Shown here piece by piece: positions 1 through 8,720 of a DNA stretch of 64,000 nt. Made by a program: the position numbers and the translations under genes. Source of the DNA: Pseudomonas sp. PDM04 (GTDB lineage Bacteria; Pseudomonadota; Gammaproteobacteria; Pseudomonadales; Pseudomonadaceae). The notes beneath the pieces are model-generated. The model saw only the letters and a program-made list of their open reading frames with translations, ran no database searches and was not told the DNA's origin. The DNA is taken from positions 558,001-622,000 of the forward strand of contig NZ_JACVAI010000002.1 of assembly GCF_014851765.1 (NCBI RefSeq), written 5' to 3'. Every line of letters starts with the position of its first letter. Position 1 is the first letter of the stretch.

Positions 1-408
1 GGCCCGGATGCCAATGCCGAAGCAGCGCTGTCGCGCTGGTTCAGCCGTGAATACCAGGCGGCCAATCCGGCGCAGATCGCCGCCTTGCGCCAGACCCTGG
101 CCCAGAATGACCCGCAGGGTTACCTGACCACCTATGAACTGTTCGCGACCCAGGACATGTACCGCGCCGATGACCTGGCGAGTATCCAGGCACCGACGCT
201 GGTCGCCACCGGCGAGCTGGACCCCGGCTCCACCCCGGAAATGGCCCGGCAACTGGCCGAGCGCATTCCCGGCGCGACGGTTGCCGTGCTCGCCGAACAA
301 CGGCATATGATGCCCGTAGAATCGCCGCGCCTGGTCAACCAGCTGTTGCTGGAGTTTCTCGATACCGCGCACTCCCGACAAAACCATATAAAGGGGATCG
401 TTGCATGA
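1..408 (+). CDS. alpha/beta hydrolase, C-terminal part (5' end outside window)
   Basis: The frame is already open at base 1, so only the last 135 residues are visible. The visible half has the end of an alpha/beta-hydrolase fold: a GELDPG loop with the likely acid, then the catalytic histidine in RHMMPVESP (codon at 304-306) followed by the usual final helix. The stop overlaps the start of the next gene (ATGA at 405-408), so it is translationally coupled to the aldehyde dehydrogenase. In RutD-type pathways such a hydrolase cleaves or speeds the breakdown of an amide or carbamate intermediate; that role here is inference. The nucleophile elbow lies outside the window. Confidence 0.85.
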   Translation, partial: GPDANAEAALSRWFSREYQAANPAQIAALRQTLAQNDPQGYLTTYELFATQDMYRADDLASIQAPTLVATGELDPGSTPEMARQLAERIPGATVAVLAEQRHMMPVESPRLVNQLLLEFLDTAHSRQNHIKGIVA

Positions 409-1886
409 CACTCGCACGCTTCCAGATGTGCATCGGCGGTGAATGGGTCGATGCCCTCTCGGGCAAGACCTTCGAAAGCCTGAACCCGGCCCTGGCCGAA
501 GCCTGGGCCGAACTGCCCGATGCCGACGAAGCCGATGTCGAGCGCGCCGTGCAGGCGGCACAGAGCGCCTTCGACAGCCCGGCCTGGCGCGGCCTGAGCG
601 CCACCGCCCGCGGCAAATTGCTGCGACGCCTGGGCGACCTGATCGCCGACAACAAGGAAAAACTGGCCCAGCTGGAAAGCCGCGACAACGGTAAGCTGAT
701 TCGCGAAACCCGTGGCCAGGTCGGCTACCTGCCGGAGTTTTTCCACTACACCGCAGGCCTGGCGGACAAACTCGAAGGCGGCACCCTGCCGCTGGACAAG
801 CCGGACCTGTTTGCCTACACGGTGCACGAAGCCATGGGCGTGGTCGCCGCGATCATTCCCTGGAACAGCCCGCTGTACCTGACGGCAATCAAGCTGGCGC
901 CGGCCCTGGCCGCGGGCAACACCATCGTGATCAAGCCCTCGGAGCATGCCTCGGCGACCATTCTCGAACTGGCGCGCCTGGCCCTGGAAGCCGGCATTCC
1001 GCCGGGCGTGGTCAACGTCGTCACCGGCTATGGCCCGAGCGCCGGCGCCGCCCTCACCCGTCACCCGCTGGTACGCAAAATCGCCTTCACCGGCGGTGCG
1101 GCCACGGCGCGACACGTGGTGCGCAGCAGCGCAGAGAACTTCGCCAAGCTGTCGCTGGAACTGGGCGGCAAATCGCCAAACATCATCTTTGCCGACGCCG
1201 ACCTCGACAGCGCGATCAACGGCGCCATCGCCGGGATCTATGCCGCCTCCGGGCAGAGCTGCGTATCCGGTTCACGCCTGCTGGTGCAGGACGAGATCTA
1301 CGACGAATTCGTCAACCGCCTGGTGGAACGTGCCCGGCGCATCCGCATCGGCAACCCGCAGGACGACAGCAGTGAAATGGGCCCGATGGCCACCGCACAG
1401 CAACTGGCAGTGGTCGAAGGCCTGGTGGCCGATGCCGTCGCCGAAGGGGCACGCCTGCGCCTTGGCGGCAAGCGCCCGACCGGCGTGGGTGACGGCTGGT
1501 TCTATGAACCGACGCTGTTCGAGTGCGACCGCAATTCGATGAAGATCATGCAGGAAGAAGTCTTTGGTCCGGTGGCCTCGGTCATCCGTTTCAAGGACGA
1601 AGCCGAGGCACTGGCGATCGCCAACGACTCGCAGTTCGGCCTCGCCGCCGGCATCTGGACCCGCGACCTGGGTCGCGCCCACCGCCTCGCGCGGGACGTG
1701 CGCTCGGGGATCATCTGGGTCAACACTTACCGTGCGGTCTCGGCCATGGCGCCGATCGGCGGTTTCAAGAACAGTGGCTATGGACGCGAAAGCGGCATCG
1801 ATTCGGTGCTGGCCTACACCGAACTGAAAACGGTGTGGATCAACCTCTCACAGGCACCGATGCCTGACCCGTTTGTGATGCGTTAG
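405..1886 (+). CDS. NAD(P)-dependent aldehyde dehydrogenase
   Basis: A full-length 493-residue ALDH-superfamily enzyme, which oxidises an aldehyde to its carboxylate with NAD(P)+ in the cytoplasm. It has the Rossmann motif IPWNSP, the general base Glu252 in LELGGKSPN, the nucleophile Cys286 in SGQSCVSGSR and the EEVFGPV motif. The start at 405 overlaps the previous stop by 4 bases and has AAGGGGA upstream. It is followed 12 bases later by a flavin reductase, so it lies in the catabolic operon. It could oxidise the aldehyde freed when the LLM monooxygenase at 15.2 kb opens its ring; the true substrate cannot be read from sequence. Confidence 0.93.
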   Translation: MTLARFQMCIGGEWVDALSGKTFESLNPALAEAWAELPDADEADVERAVQAAQSAFDSPAWRGLSATARGKLLRRLGDLIADNKEKLAQLESRDNGKLIRETRGQVGYLPEFFHYTAGLADKLEGGTLPLDKPDLFAYTVHEAMGVVAAIIPWNSPLYLTAIKLAPALAAGNTIVIKPSEHASATILELARLALEAGIPPGVVNVVTGYGPSAGAALTRHPLVRKIAFTGGAATARHVVRSSAENFAKLSLELGGKSPNIIFADADLDSAINGAIAGIYAASGQSCVSGSRLLVQDEIYDEFVNRLVERARRIRIGNPQDDSSEMGPMATAQQLAVVEGLVADAVAEGARLRLGGKRPTGVGDGWFYEPTLFECDRNSMKIMQEEVFGPVASVIRFKDEAEALAIANDSQFGLAAGIWTRDLGRAHRLARDVRSGIIWVNTYRAVSAMAPIGGFKNSGYGRESGIDSVLAYTELKTVWINLSQAPMPDPFVMR

Positions 1887-1898
1887 GAGACCACCGAC

Positions 1899-2384
1899 AT
1901 GATCGAACCCGGCATTTACAAAGACGTCATGAGCTCCTTTCCTTCCGGGGTCACGGTGGTCACCACCCTGGACCCGGACGGCGGCATCGTCGGCATCACC
2001 GCCAGCGCGTTCAGCGCGCTGTCGATCGACCCGGCCCTGGTGCTGTTCTGCCCCAACTATGCCTCGGACACCTACCCGGTCCTGCGTGACAGCAAGCAGT
2101 TCGCGATTCACCTGCTGTCCGCCGACCAGACCGCCGAAGCCTATGCGTTTGCCAGTAAGGGCAAGGACAAGGCCAAGGACATCGAGTGGCACCTGAGCGC
2201 CCTGGGCAACCCGTTGCTGGGCAAGGCCACGGCGATCATCGAGTGCGAGTTGTGGCGCGAATACGACGGTGGCGATCACGCCATCATCGTCGGCGCGGTG
2301 AAGAACCTGATCCTGCCCGAGCAGCCCGTCACGCCCATGATCTATCACAAAGGCAAGCTGGGCCCGCTGCCCACCCTGGCCTGA
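1899..2384 (+). CDS. flavin reductase domain protein (RutF/HpaC-like), copy 1
   Basis: A 161-residue protein made of one flavin-reductase-like split-barrel domain, with the FPSGVTVVTT start and the GVTA-like ITASAFSALS segment of the family. It would reduce FMN with NAD(P)H and hand FMNH2 to a partner monooxygenase. The only luciferase-like monooxygenase in the window is at 15241, next to a second reductase (14633) of identical length and about 72% identity by hand alignment. The start has GGAG at 1887-1890. It sits between two ALDH genes in the same operon; the next gene follows across an inverted REP pair. Confidence 0.92.
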   Translation: MIEPGIYKDVMSSFPSGVTVVTTLDPDGGIVGITASAFSALSIDPALVLFCPNYASDTYPVLRDSKQFAIHLLSADQTAEAYAFASKGKDKAKDIEWHLSALGNPLLGKATAIIECELWREYDGGDHAIIVGAVKNLILPEQPVTPMIYHKGKLGPLPTLA

Positions 2385-2396
2385 CGTTTTCTTCAC

Positions 2397-2484
2397 TGTG
2401 GGAGCGAGCCTGCTCGCGAAGCGGTGTGTCACTCACATTGATACCGAATGTGCCACCGTCTTCGCGAGCAGGCTCGCTCCCACA
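2397..2484. repeat. REP inverted pair (REPIN)
   Basis: Two copies of the REP element in opposite orientation, TGTGGGAGCGAGCCTGCTCG at the left and its complement at the right, enclosing about 35 bases. It lies inside an operon, between the flavin reductase and the second ALDH. Such elements often attenuate or stabilise transcripts. Confidence 0.9.
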
Positions 2485-2520
2485 GGGAACTGCGTTTCTC
2501 ACCACTTTTCAGGAGCCCGC

Positions 2521-3993
2521 ATGAGCCCTGCAGCCTCGCAACTGTTCCGCCAGCAGGCCTACATCAATGGCCAATGGCTGGATGCGCCGGATGGCGCTTA
2601 CCACGACATCTTCAACCCGGCCACCGGCGAACGGATCGGCCAGGTGCCGAACCTGGGCGCCGCGCATGCCCGGCAAGTCATCGCCGCCGCCAACGACGCC
2701 TGGCCGGCCTGGCGCGCCCTGACCGCCAAGGCGCGCAGCAACCTCCTCAAGCGCTGGCATGCGCTGATGATCGAGCAGGCCGATGCGCTGGCCGAGATCC
2801 TCACCCTCGAACAGGGCAAGCCGCTGGCCGAAGCCAAGGGCGAAATCCTCTACGCCGCCAGTTTCATCGAGTGGTTTGCCGAAGAGGCCAAGCGCATCTA
2901 TGGCGACACCATTCCCAGCCATAGAGGCGATGCGCGCATCGTCGTCAGCAAAGAGCCGATCGGGGTGGTCGCGGCCATCACACCGTGGAATTTCCCGGCG
3001 GCGATGATCACCCGCAAGGCGGGCCCGGCATTGGCGGCTGGCTGCCCCTGCATCGTCAAGCCGGCACCGGAAACGCCGTTCTCGGCACTGGCCATGGCCG
3101 CCCTGGCGGAACAGGCCGGCATCCCGCCGGGCATCTTCAACGTGATCACCGGCGACGCCGTGGCCATCGGCGGCGAGCTGACCAGCAGCCCGTTGGTGCG
3201 CAAGCTGTCGTTCACCGGCTCGACCGGGATCGGCAAGCTGCTGATGGCGCAATGTGCGCCAACCCTGAAAAAAGTCTCCCTGGAACTGGGTGGCAACGCG
3301 CCCTTCATCGTGTTCGACGACGCCAACCTGGAGCGTGCCGTGGAAGGTGCGCTGATCGCCAAGTTCCGCAATGCCGGGCAGACCTGCGTGTGCGTCAACC
3401 GCTTCCTGGTGCAGGCGGGCATTCACGACGCATTCGTCGCTCGCCTGGCCGAACGCGTGGCGCAACTGAACGTCGGCAATGGCTTTGATCAGGGGGTGAC
3501 CCAGGGGCCGCTGATCAACGAACGCGCGGTGGCCAAGGTCGAAGACCACGTGCAAGACGCCCTCGCCCACGGCGCGCAACTGTTGTGCGGCGGTGAACGA
3601 CATGCCCTTGGCCACGGCTTTTTCCAGCCGACCGTGCTGGCCGGCCTGACGTCATCGATGAAGGTCGCCCGCGAAGAAACCTTCGGTCCGCTGGCCGCCG
3701 TGTTCCGCTTCGACAGCGAAGCCGAGGCGATCCACCTGGCCAACGACACCGAGTTCGGCCTGGCCGCTTACTGCTACACCCGCGACCTCGGCCGCGCCTG
3801 GCGCATGAGCGAAGCGCTGGAGTACGGCATGGTCGGGATCAACGAAGGGCTGATCTCCACCGAAGTGGCGCCGTTCGGTGGCATCAAGTCCTCGGGCCTT
3901 GGCCGGGAAGGATCGAAGTACGGCATCGAAGATTACCTGGAGCTCAAATACACCCTGATGGGCGGGCTCGATGACGTTGGGAGCACCCGTTGA
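2521..3993 (+). CDS. succinate-semialdehyde-type aldehyde dehydrogenase (GabD family)
   Basis: A 490-residue ALDH. The start was set at ATG 2521 because AGGAG (2511-2515) sits just upstream; longer readings begin inside the REP element. It has the TPWNFP motif, Glu255 in LELGGNAPF and Cys289 in NAGQTCVC. The C-terminal run with VGINEGLIS and PFGGIKSSGLGREGS is characteristic of the GabD succinate/glutarate semialdehyde dehydrogenase subfamily. The likely product is a C4 dicarboxylate entering the TCA cycle, which would make this the last oxidative step of the operon's pathway. That it acts on succinate semialdehyde is inference. It overlaps the next gene (TGATG). Confidence 0.92.
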   Translation: MSPAASQLFRQQAYINGQWLDAPDGAYHDIFNPATGERIGQVPNLGAAHARQVIAAANDAWPAWRALTAKARSNLLKRWHALMIEQADALAEILTLEQGKPLAEAKGEILYAASFIEWFAEEAKRIYGDTIPSHRGDARIVVSKEPIGVVAAITPWNFPAAMITRKAGPALAAGCPCIVKPAPETPFSALAMAALAEQAGIPPGIFNVITGDAVAIGGELTSSPLVRKLSFTGSTGIGKLLMAQCAPTLKKVSLELGGNAPFIVFDDANLERAVEGALIAKFRNAGQTCVCVNRFLVQAGIHDAFVARLAERVAQLNVGNGFDQGVTQGPLINERAVAKVEDHVQDALAHGAQLLCGGERHALGHGFFQPTVLAGLTSSMKVAREETFGPLAAVFRFDSEAEAIHLANDTEFGLAAYCYTRDLGRAWRMSEALEYGMVGINEGLISTEVAPFGGIKSSGLGREGSKYGIEDYLELKYTLMGGLDDVGSTR

Positions 3994-4382
3994 TGAAAAA
4001 CGAAAAGTACGAACAGGGCCTGAACATCCGCACGCAGGTGCTCGGTGAAGCCTACGTCAAGCGCTCCATCGAGAACGCCGACGACTTCACCCGGCCCTTG
4101 CAGGAAATGGTCACCGAGTACTGCTGGGGCCATGTCTGGGGCCGCGAGGGTTTGTCGCTTAAAGAGCGCAGCATGATAAACTTGGCCATGATTTCGGCCC
4201 TCAATCGGCCGCACGAACTCAAGCTGCATGTACGCGGCGCCTTGCGTAACGGGCTGAGTCGTGAACAAATACGCGAAATTCTGCTTCAGGTCGGTATTTA
4301 TTGCGGTGTCCCCGCTGCGGTGGACAGTTTCCGGCTCGCCCGTGAAGCGTTCGCCGAAGCCGACGCCGAGGCCTCCAGTTAA
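3993..4382 (+). CDS. carboxymuconolactone decarboxylase family protein
   Basis: A 129-residue single-domain CMD-family protein. ATG 3993 overlaps the stop of the ALDH and is preferred over the adjacent TTG at 3990; GGGAG lies at 3980-3984. The core has GLSLKERSMINLA, the ELKLHVRGALRNG helix with the family histidine, and the YCGVPAAVDSF end. It lacks the CxxC of AhpD peroxidases, so a decarboxylase, lactonase or isomerase-like role is more likely than an antioxidant one. It is the last gene before the GntR regulator. Its role in the pathway is unknown. Confidence 0.88.
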   Translation: MKNEKYEQGLNIRTQVLGEAYVKRSIENADDFTRPLQEMVTEYCWGHVWGREGLSLKERSMINLAMISALNRPHELKLHVRGALRNGLSREQIREILLQVGIYCGVPAAVDSFRLAREAFAEADAEASS

Positions 4383-4467
4383 CCTTGCTGTTTTGATTGA
4401 TCGAGCACGATGATCCACGGGTCGAAGTGCTCTTTTTGCATGGACAGCCACACTCAGAGCGGACCCC

Positions 4468-5220
4468 ATGAAACGCCTGCCACTCGACGACAGCTTCAAG
4501 GTCAATCGCAACCCCGTTACCCTGCGCGAAATCGTGCTGGATAAACTGCGAAGCGCCATCATGAACTTCCAGCTCATGCCGGGAGACCGTCTGGTCGAGC
4601 GTGACCTGTGCGATCGCCTGGGGGTCAGCCGTACCTCCGTTCGCGAAGCCTTGCGCCACCTGGAATCCGAAGGCCTGGTGGAGTTCGCCGACGCCAAGGG
4701 CCCACGGGTCGCGATCATCACCCTGGCCGATGCCGTCGACATCTACGAATTGCGTTGCGTGCTCGAAGGCCTGATCGTCCAGCTGTTCACCCTGCGGGCC
4801 AAGGCCAAGGACATCAAAGCCCTGGAAAAAGCCCTGGAGGAAAACCGCAAGGCCCTCAAGGAAGGCGAACTGCAACAGGTGATCGACTCGGTCCAGGGGT
4901 TCTACGACGTGTTGCTCGAAGGCTCCGGCAACCACGTGGCGGCGACCCAGCTGCGTCAGTTGCAGGCACGCATCAGCTACCTGCGGGCGACCTCGGTGTC
5001 CCAGGAAAACCGCCGGGGTGCGAGCAACCAGGAAATGGAACGCATGGTCGAGGCGATCAAGGCGGGCGACCCGCTGGTGGCGCACCAGGCCTGCGTCGAT
5101 CACGTCCGCGCCGCAGCGGCGGTGGCGCTGGAGTACCTCAAGCGCAAACAGGAAGAGACCGGGGACATCCCCGAGATCACCCTGCCCATCGCGCTCAAAG
5201 AACCGCGCATAGGTCGCTGA
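4468..5220 (+). CDS. GntR-family transcriptional regulator (FCD/FadR subfamily)
   Basis: A 250-residue protein with an N-terminal GntR winged helix (about 18-85; LVERDLCDRLGVSRTSVREA) and a C-terminal all-helical FCD effector domain (about 95-225), with acidic and histidine residues in DIYELR and HQACVDHVRAAA suited to metal or acid binding. It lies 85 bases after the CMD gene and 2 bases before the NUDIX gene. The palindrome TGGTATACCA found in front of five transcription units here matches the consensus known for FadR-subfamily GntR operators, so this is the best candidate regulator of the cluster, probably a repressor released by a pathway acid. No copy of the operator is seen directly before this gene. 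Confidence 0.93.
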   Translation: MKRLPLDDSFKVNRNPVTLREIVLDKLRSAIMNFQLMPGDRLVERDLCDRLGVSRTSVREALRHLESEGLVEFADAKGPRVAIITLADAVDIYELRCVLEGLIVQLFTLRAKAKDIKALEKALEENRKALKEGELQQVIDSVQGFYDVLLEGSGNHVAATQLRQLQARISYLRATSVSQENRRGASNQEMERMVEAIKAGDPLVAHQACVDHVRAAAAVALEYLKRKQEETGDIPEITLPIALKEPRIGR

Positions 5221-5222
5221 TC

Positions 5223-5786
5223 ATGTTCAGCCCGAGCTTTTGCCCACGGTGTGGCGGCAACGACCTCAAGTCGCAGCGGCCACCGGGTGATACGCACGAG
5301 CGCCTGATGTGCTGCGGTTGCGGCTACATCCACTACGTCAATCCGAAGATCATCGCCGGCTGCATCATCGAGCAGGACGGCAAGTACCTGTTGTGCCAGC
5401 GCGCCATTCCGCCACGACCCGGCACCTGGACGCTGCCGGCCGGCTTCATGGAAGGCGGCGAAACCACCGAACAGGCGGCGCTGCGTGAAGTCTGGGAAGA
5501 AAGCGGCGTGCGTGCGGAAATCCACTCGCCGTACTCGATCTTCAGCGTGCCGAAAATCAGCGAGGTGTACATCATCTATCGCGCCATCGCGCTGGAGATC
5601 ACCGGCCAGTACGGGCCGGAAACCCTCGACTACAAATTCTTCGCACCCGAGGACATCCCCTGGGACAGCATCTACTACCCGGCCATCCGGCAGATCCTCG
5701 AACGCTACATCGAAGAACGCCAGGCCGGGGTCTATGGCATCTACATCGGTAACGACGACACCGGGAAGATTCATTTTATTCGGTGA
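5223..5786 (+). CDS. NUDIX hydrolase with N-terminal zinc ribbon
   Basis: A 187-residue protein. Residues 7-10 (CPRC) and 31-34 (CCGC) form a zinc ribbon, followed by a NUDIX domain with a complete Nudix box beginning GFMEGGETTEQ and ending REVWEESGV. The layout matches zinc-ribbon NUDIX enzymes (Nudix_N_2) whose plant member AtNUDX23 is a FAD pyrophosphatase. Here it starts 2 bases after the GntR stop, so it is co-transcribed. With a RibB protein and two flavin reductases close by, converting FAD to FMN to feed an FMN-dependent monooxygenase is an attractive role; ADP-ribose or NADH hydrolysis is the alternative. Confidence 0.9.
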   Translation: MFSPSFCPRCGGNDLKSQRPPGDTHERLMCCGCGYIHYVNPKIIAGCIIEQDGKYLLCQRAIPPRPGTWTLPAGFMEGGETTEQAALREVWEESGVRAEIHSPYSIFSVPKISEVYIIYRAIALEITGQYGPETLDYKFFAPEDIPWDSIYYPAIRQILERYIEERQAGVYGIYIGNDDTGKIHFIR

Positions 5787-5799
5787 ATCCCCAATTCCC

Positions 5800-5889
5800 T
5801 GTGGGAGCGAGCCTGCTCGCGATGGCGTCAGCAAGGTCGACATCCATGGCGCCTGACACACCGTCATCGCGAGCAGGCTCGCTCCCACA
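5800..5889. repeat. REP inverted pair (REPIN)
   Basis: TGTGGGAGCGAGCCTGCTCG at the left and its reverse complement at the right, separated by about 40 bases, in the gap between the convergent NUDIX and DUF1330 genes. Confidence 0.9.
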
Positions 5890-5906
5890 ACGTTTTTTAG
5901 TGTTGA

Positions 5907-6203
5907 TCAGAGCGGCGCCACGCCCTCGACAATGATCACCTCCGCCCGCGCCACGCCTTCGCGGTGCCCTTTGGCCTCCTGATACTCACTGGACTGGTAG
6001 CACGCCAGCGCCTGCTCGTAGGAATCGAACTCGATGACCACGCTGCGCTGCGGTGTCGGTCGACCTTCCATCGCCTGGCTGCGCCCGCCCCGGGCCAGCA
6101 ACCGGCCACCGTACAGCGCGAAAGCCGCTGGCGCCCGCTGGGTGTAGTGACTGTATTGATCGGGATCGGTGACATCCACGTGAGCTATCCAGTACGCCTT
6201 CAT
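5907..6203 (-). CDS. DUF1330 domain protein
   Basis: A 98-residue ferredoxin-like-fold protein of the DUF1330 family, with the KAYWIAHVDVTDP start, the conserved YGGRLLARGG segment and the RSVVIEFDSYEQA motif. No enzymatic role is established for the family. It is divergent from the ribB-like gene, and the 70-base gap between them contains a copy of the shared TGGTATACCA operator, so it probably belongs to the same regulon. Confidence 0.9.
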   Translation of the reverse strand: MKAYWIAHVDVTDPDQYSHYTQRAPAAFALYGGRLLARGGRSQAMEGRPTPQRSVVIEFDSYEQALACYQSSEYQEAKGHREGVARAEVIIVEGVAPL

Positions 6204-6225
6204 AGTGACCTCTCGGTTTATTTTG

Positions 6226-6240
6226 TATTATGGTATACCA
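6226..6240. promoter_or_regulatory. candidate GntR operator, site 1
   Basis: TATTATGGTATACCA, with the perfect palindrome TGGTATACCA at 6231-6240. It lies in the gap between the divergent DUF1330 gene (start 6203) and the ribB-like gene (start 6274). The same 15-mer recurs exactly at 15171. Confidence 0.75.
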
Positions 6241-6273
6241 CAAAGTATCCCCATCAAACATCGAGAGTTCAAC

Positions 6274-7383
6274 ATGGCGTTCAACAGCATCGAAGAAATC
6301 ATCGAAGACTATCGCCAAGGCAAGATGGTGCTTCTGGTGGACGACGAAGATCGGGAAAACGAAGGCGACCTGCTGCTCGCGGCCGACTGCTGCACGGCCG
6401 AGGCCATCAGCTTCATGGCGCGGGAAGCGCGCGGCCTGATCTGCCTGACCCTGACCGACGATCACTGCCAGCGCCTCGGCCTGGAGCAGATGGTGCCGAG
6501 CAACGGCAGCGTGTTCAGCACCGCTTTCACCGTGTCCATCGAAGCCGCCGTCGGCGTGACCACCGGCATCTCCGCCGCTGACCGCGCGCGCACGGTTGCC
6601 GCGGCCGTCGCGGCGGGTGCCGGCCCCGCCGACCTGGTGCAACCGGGGCACATCTTCCCGCTGCGCGCCAAGGAAGGCGGCGTGCTGACCCGCGCCGGCC
6701 ACACCGAAGCCGGTTGCGACCTGGCGCGCCTGGCCGGGTTGACCCCCGCCTCGGTGATCGTCGAAGTGATGAACGACGACGGCACCATGGCCCGCCGCCC
6801 CGACCTGGAGGTGTTCGCGCGCAAACACGGGATCAAGATCGGCACCATCGCCGACCTGATCCACTATCGCCTCAGCACCGAACACACGGTGGTGCGCATC
6901 GGCGAACGCGAATTGCCGACGGTGCACGGCACCTTTCGTCTGATTACGTTCGAGGACCGCATCGAAGGCGGTGTCCACATGGCCATGGTGATGGGTGAGC
7001 TGCGCCGGGACGAACCCACGCTGGTGCGCGTGCACGTCATCGACCCGCTGCGCGATCTGGTGGGCGCCGACTACAGCGGCCCCAGCAACTGGACGCTGTG
7101 GGCCGCCCTGCAACGGGTGGCCGAGGAAGGTCGCGGCGTGGTGGTGGTGCTGGCCAATCACGAATCATCCCAGGCGCTGCTCGAACGGGTGCCGCAACTG
7201 ACCCAGCCGCCCCGGCAGTTCAGCCGCTCGCAATCGCGGATCTATTCTGAAGTGGGGACGGGCGCGCAGATCCTGCAAAACCTCGGCGTGGGCAAGCTGC
7301 GGCACCTGGGCCCGCCACTGAAGTATGCCGGTTTGACCGGATATGACCTGGAAGTGGTGGAGAGTATTCCTTTCACGGGATGA
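6274..7383 (+). CDS. ribB: 3,4-dihydroxy-2-butanone-4-phosphate synthase with degenerate GTP cyclohydrolase II domain
   Basis: A 369-residue RibBA-type protein. Residues 1-205 form the DHBP synthase domain, which makes the C4 precursor of riboflavin from ribulose 5-phosphate; the acidic loop [16 protein letters not shown] and the [16 protein letters not shown] segment are intact. The C-terminal half resembles GTP cyclohydrolase II, but the zinc-binding cysteines of a functional RibA are missing: the region reads [16 protein letters not shown]. Only the RibB activity is therefore expected. ATG 6274 was chosen with CGAGAG upstream. It is preceded by a candidate GntR operator, so it looks like a pathway-dedicated flavin-synthesis gene, not the housekeeping copy. 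Confidence 0.9.
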   Translation: MAFNSIEEIIEDYRQGKMVLLVDDEDRENEGDLLLAADCCTAEAISFMAREARGLICLTLTDDHCQRLGLEQMVPSNGSVFSTAFTVSIEAAVGVTTGISAADRARTVAAAVAAGAGPADLVQPGHIFPLRAKEGGVLTRAGHTEAGCDLARLAGLTPASVIVEVMNDDGTMARRPDLEVFARKHGIKIGTIADLIHYRLSTEHTVVRIGERELPTVHGTFRLITFEDRIEGGVHMAMVMGELRRDEPTLVRVHVIDPLRDLVGADYSGPSNWTLWAALQRVAEEGRGVVVVLANHESSQALLERVPQLTQPPRQFSRSQSRIYSEVGTGAQILQNLGVGKLRHLGPPLKYAGLTGYDLEVVESIPFTG

Positions 7384-7398
7384 CGCTACGCCACCCGT

Positions 7399-7486
7399 TG
7401 CGGGAGCGATTCTGCTCGCGATAAGGGACTGCCGTCGGTACGGCTTCGTCTGAGACACCGCGATCGCGAGCAGGCTCGCTCCCACG
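7399..7486. repeat. REP inverted pair (REPIN)
   Basis: A diverged left copy (GCGGGAGCGATTCTGCTCGC) and a right copy matching the complement of the REP element, between the ribB-like gene and the ABC transporter genes. Confidence 0.85.
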
Positions 7487-7573
7487 GAGATTGGGCGTTT
7501 CAAGGCAATACAGATCGAAGATAAAAAACCGGCCCAGCAGATAGCCGGTAAGGCAAAATGCTTGCACAAAGTT

Positions 7574-7598
7574 TGGAATACCATAATATGATATTCCA
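7574..7598. promoter_or_regulatory. candidate GntR operator, site 2
   Basis: TGGAATACCATAATA (7574-7588) is the exact reverse complement of the site at 14394-14408. It is followed at once by a second half-match, TGATATTCCA (7589-7598). The pair lies about 100 bases upstream of the ABC substrate-binding protein start. Confidence 0.7.
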
Positions 7599-7694
7599 TA
7601 GACCGGACGATCCTTCAGGGGCCGCACGGACCTACTGCTCCCGATAGGCGGGCATAAAAGCCCCGCTCATAAACACAACAATGAGGGCGTGAAA

Positions 7695-8720
7695 ATGGTG
7701 TTGAACAAACGTGCAACCGCAGTACTTTTTGCGGGACTGCTGAGCGTGACCAGCCAGGCGTCGATGGCGGCCGAAAGCGTCAACTTCGTCAGCTGGGGCG
7801 GTAGCACCCAGGATGCACAGAAGCAGGCCTGGGCCGACCCGTTCAGCAAGGCCACCGGCATCACCGTGGTCCAGGATGGCCCGACCGACTACGGCAAACT
7901 CAAAGCCATGGTCGAAAGCGGCAACGTGCAGTGGGACGTGGTGGACGTCGAAGCCGACTTCGCCCTGCGCGCCGCCGCCGAAGGCCTGCTCGAACCCCTC
8001 GACTTTTCTGTCATCCAGCGCGACAAGATCGATCCACGATTCGTTTCCGACCACGGCGTCGGCTCGTTCTTCTTCTCCTTCGTCCTCGGCTACAACGAAG
8101 GCAAGCTCGGCGCCAGCAAACCCCAGGACTGGTCCGCGCTGTTCGACACCAAGACCTACCCCGGCAAACGCGCCCTCTACAAATGGCCAAGCCCTGGCGT
8201 GCTGGAACTGGCGCTGCTGGCCGACGGCGTCACCGCCGACAAGCTCTATCCGCTGGACCTGGACCGCGCCTTCAAGAAACTCGACACCATCAAGAAAGAC
8301 ATCGTCTGGTGGGGCGGCGGCGCGCAGTCGCAGCAACTGCTGGCCTCGGGCGAAGCGAGCATGGGCCAGTTCTGGAACGGCCGCATCCACGCCTTGCAGG
8401 AAGATGGCGCGCCGGTGGGCGTGAGCTGGAAACAGAACCTGGTCATGGCCGACATCCTGGTCGTGCCCAAGGGTTCGAAGAACAAGGACGCGGCCATGAA
8501 ATTCCTGGCCAACGCGAGCAGTGCCAAGGGACAGGCTGACTTCTCCAACCTGACCGCCTATGCCCCGGTCAACGTCGACAGCGTGGCGCGCCTGGATTCG
8601 GTGCTGGCCCCTAACCTGCCGACCGCTTATGCCAAGGATCAAATCACTCTCGATTTCGCGTACTGGGCCAAGAACGGTCAAGCCATCGCGACACGGTGGA
8701 ACGAATGGCTGGTCAAATGA
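7695..8720 (+). CDS. ABC transporter substrate-binding protein (PotD/polyamine-type)
   Basis: A 341-residue periplasmic binding protein with a Sec signal peptide ending near ASMA-AES. The mature part starts VNFVSWGGSTQDAQKQAW, as in the spermidine/putrescine-type SBP_bac_8 family. ATG 7695 is preferred over GTG 7689 because GAGGG lies 7 bases before it. The gene heads a four-gene importer (SBP, two permeases, ATPase) and its stop overlaps the first permease start (ATGA). It sits behind a candidate GntR operator, so it probably imports the pathway substrate, perhaps a cationic or nitrogenous compound. Confidence 0.92.
   Translation: MVLNKRATAVLFAGLLSVTSQASMAAESVNFVSWGGSTQDAQKQAWADPFSKATGITVVQDGPTDYGKLKAMVESGNVQWDVVDVEADFALRAAAEGLLEPLDFSVIQRDKIDPRFVSDHGVGSFFFSFVLGYNEGKLGASKPQDWSALFDTKTYPGKRALYKWPSPGVLELALLADGVTADKLYPLDLDRAFKKLDTIKKDIVWWGGGAQSQQLLASGEASMGQFWNGRIHALQEDGAPVGVSWKQNLVMADILVVPKGSKNKDAAMKFLANASSAKGQADFSNLTAYAPVNVDSVARLDSVLAPNLPTAYAKDQITLDFAYWAKNGQAIATRWNEWLVK

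Noticed and set aside
2398..2520. Longer start for the GabD-like dehydrogenase
   Set aside because: The added residues are the translated REP element; AGGAG supports ATG 2521.
6204..6273. FMN riboswitch before the ribB-like gene
   Set aside because: The gap is only 70 bases, too short for an RFN element plus expression platform, and is occupied by the palindromic operator.
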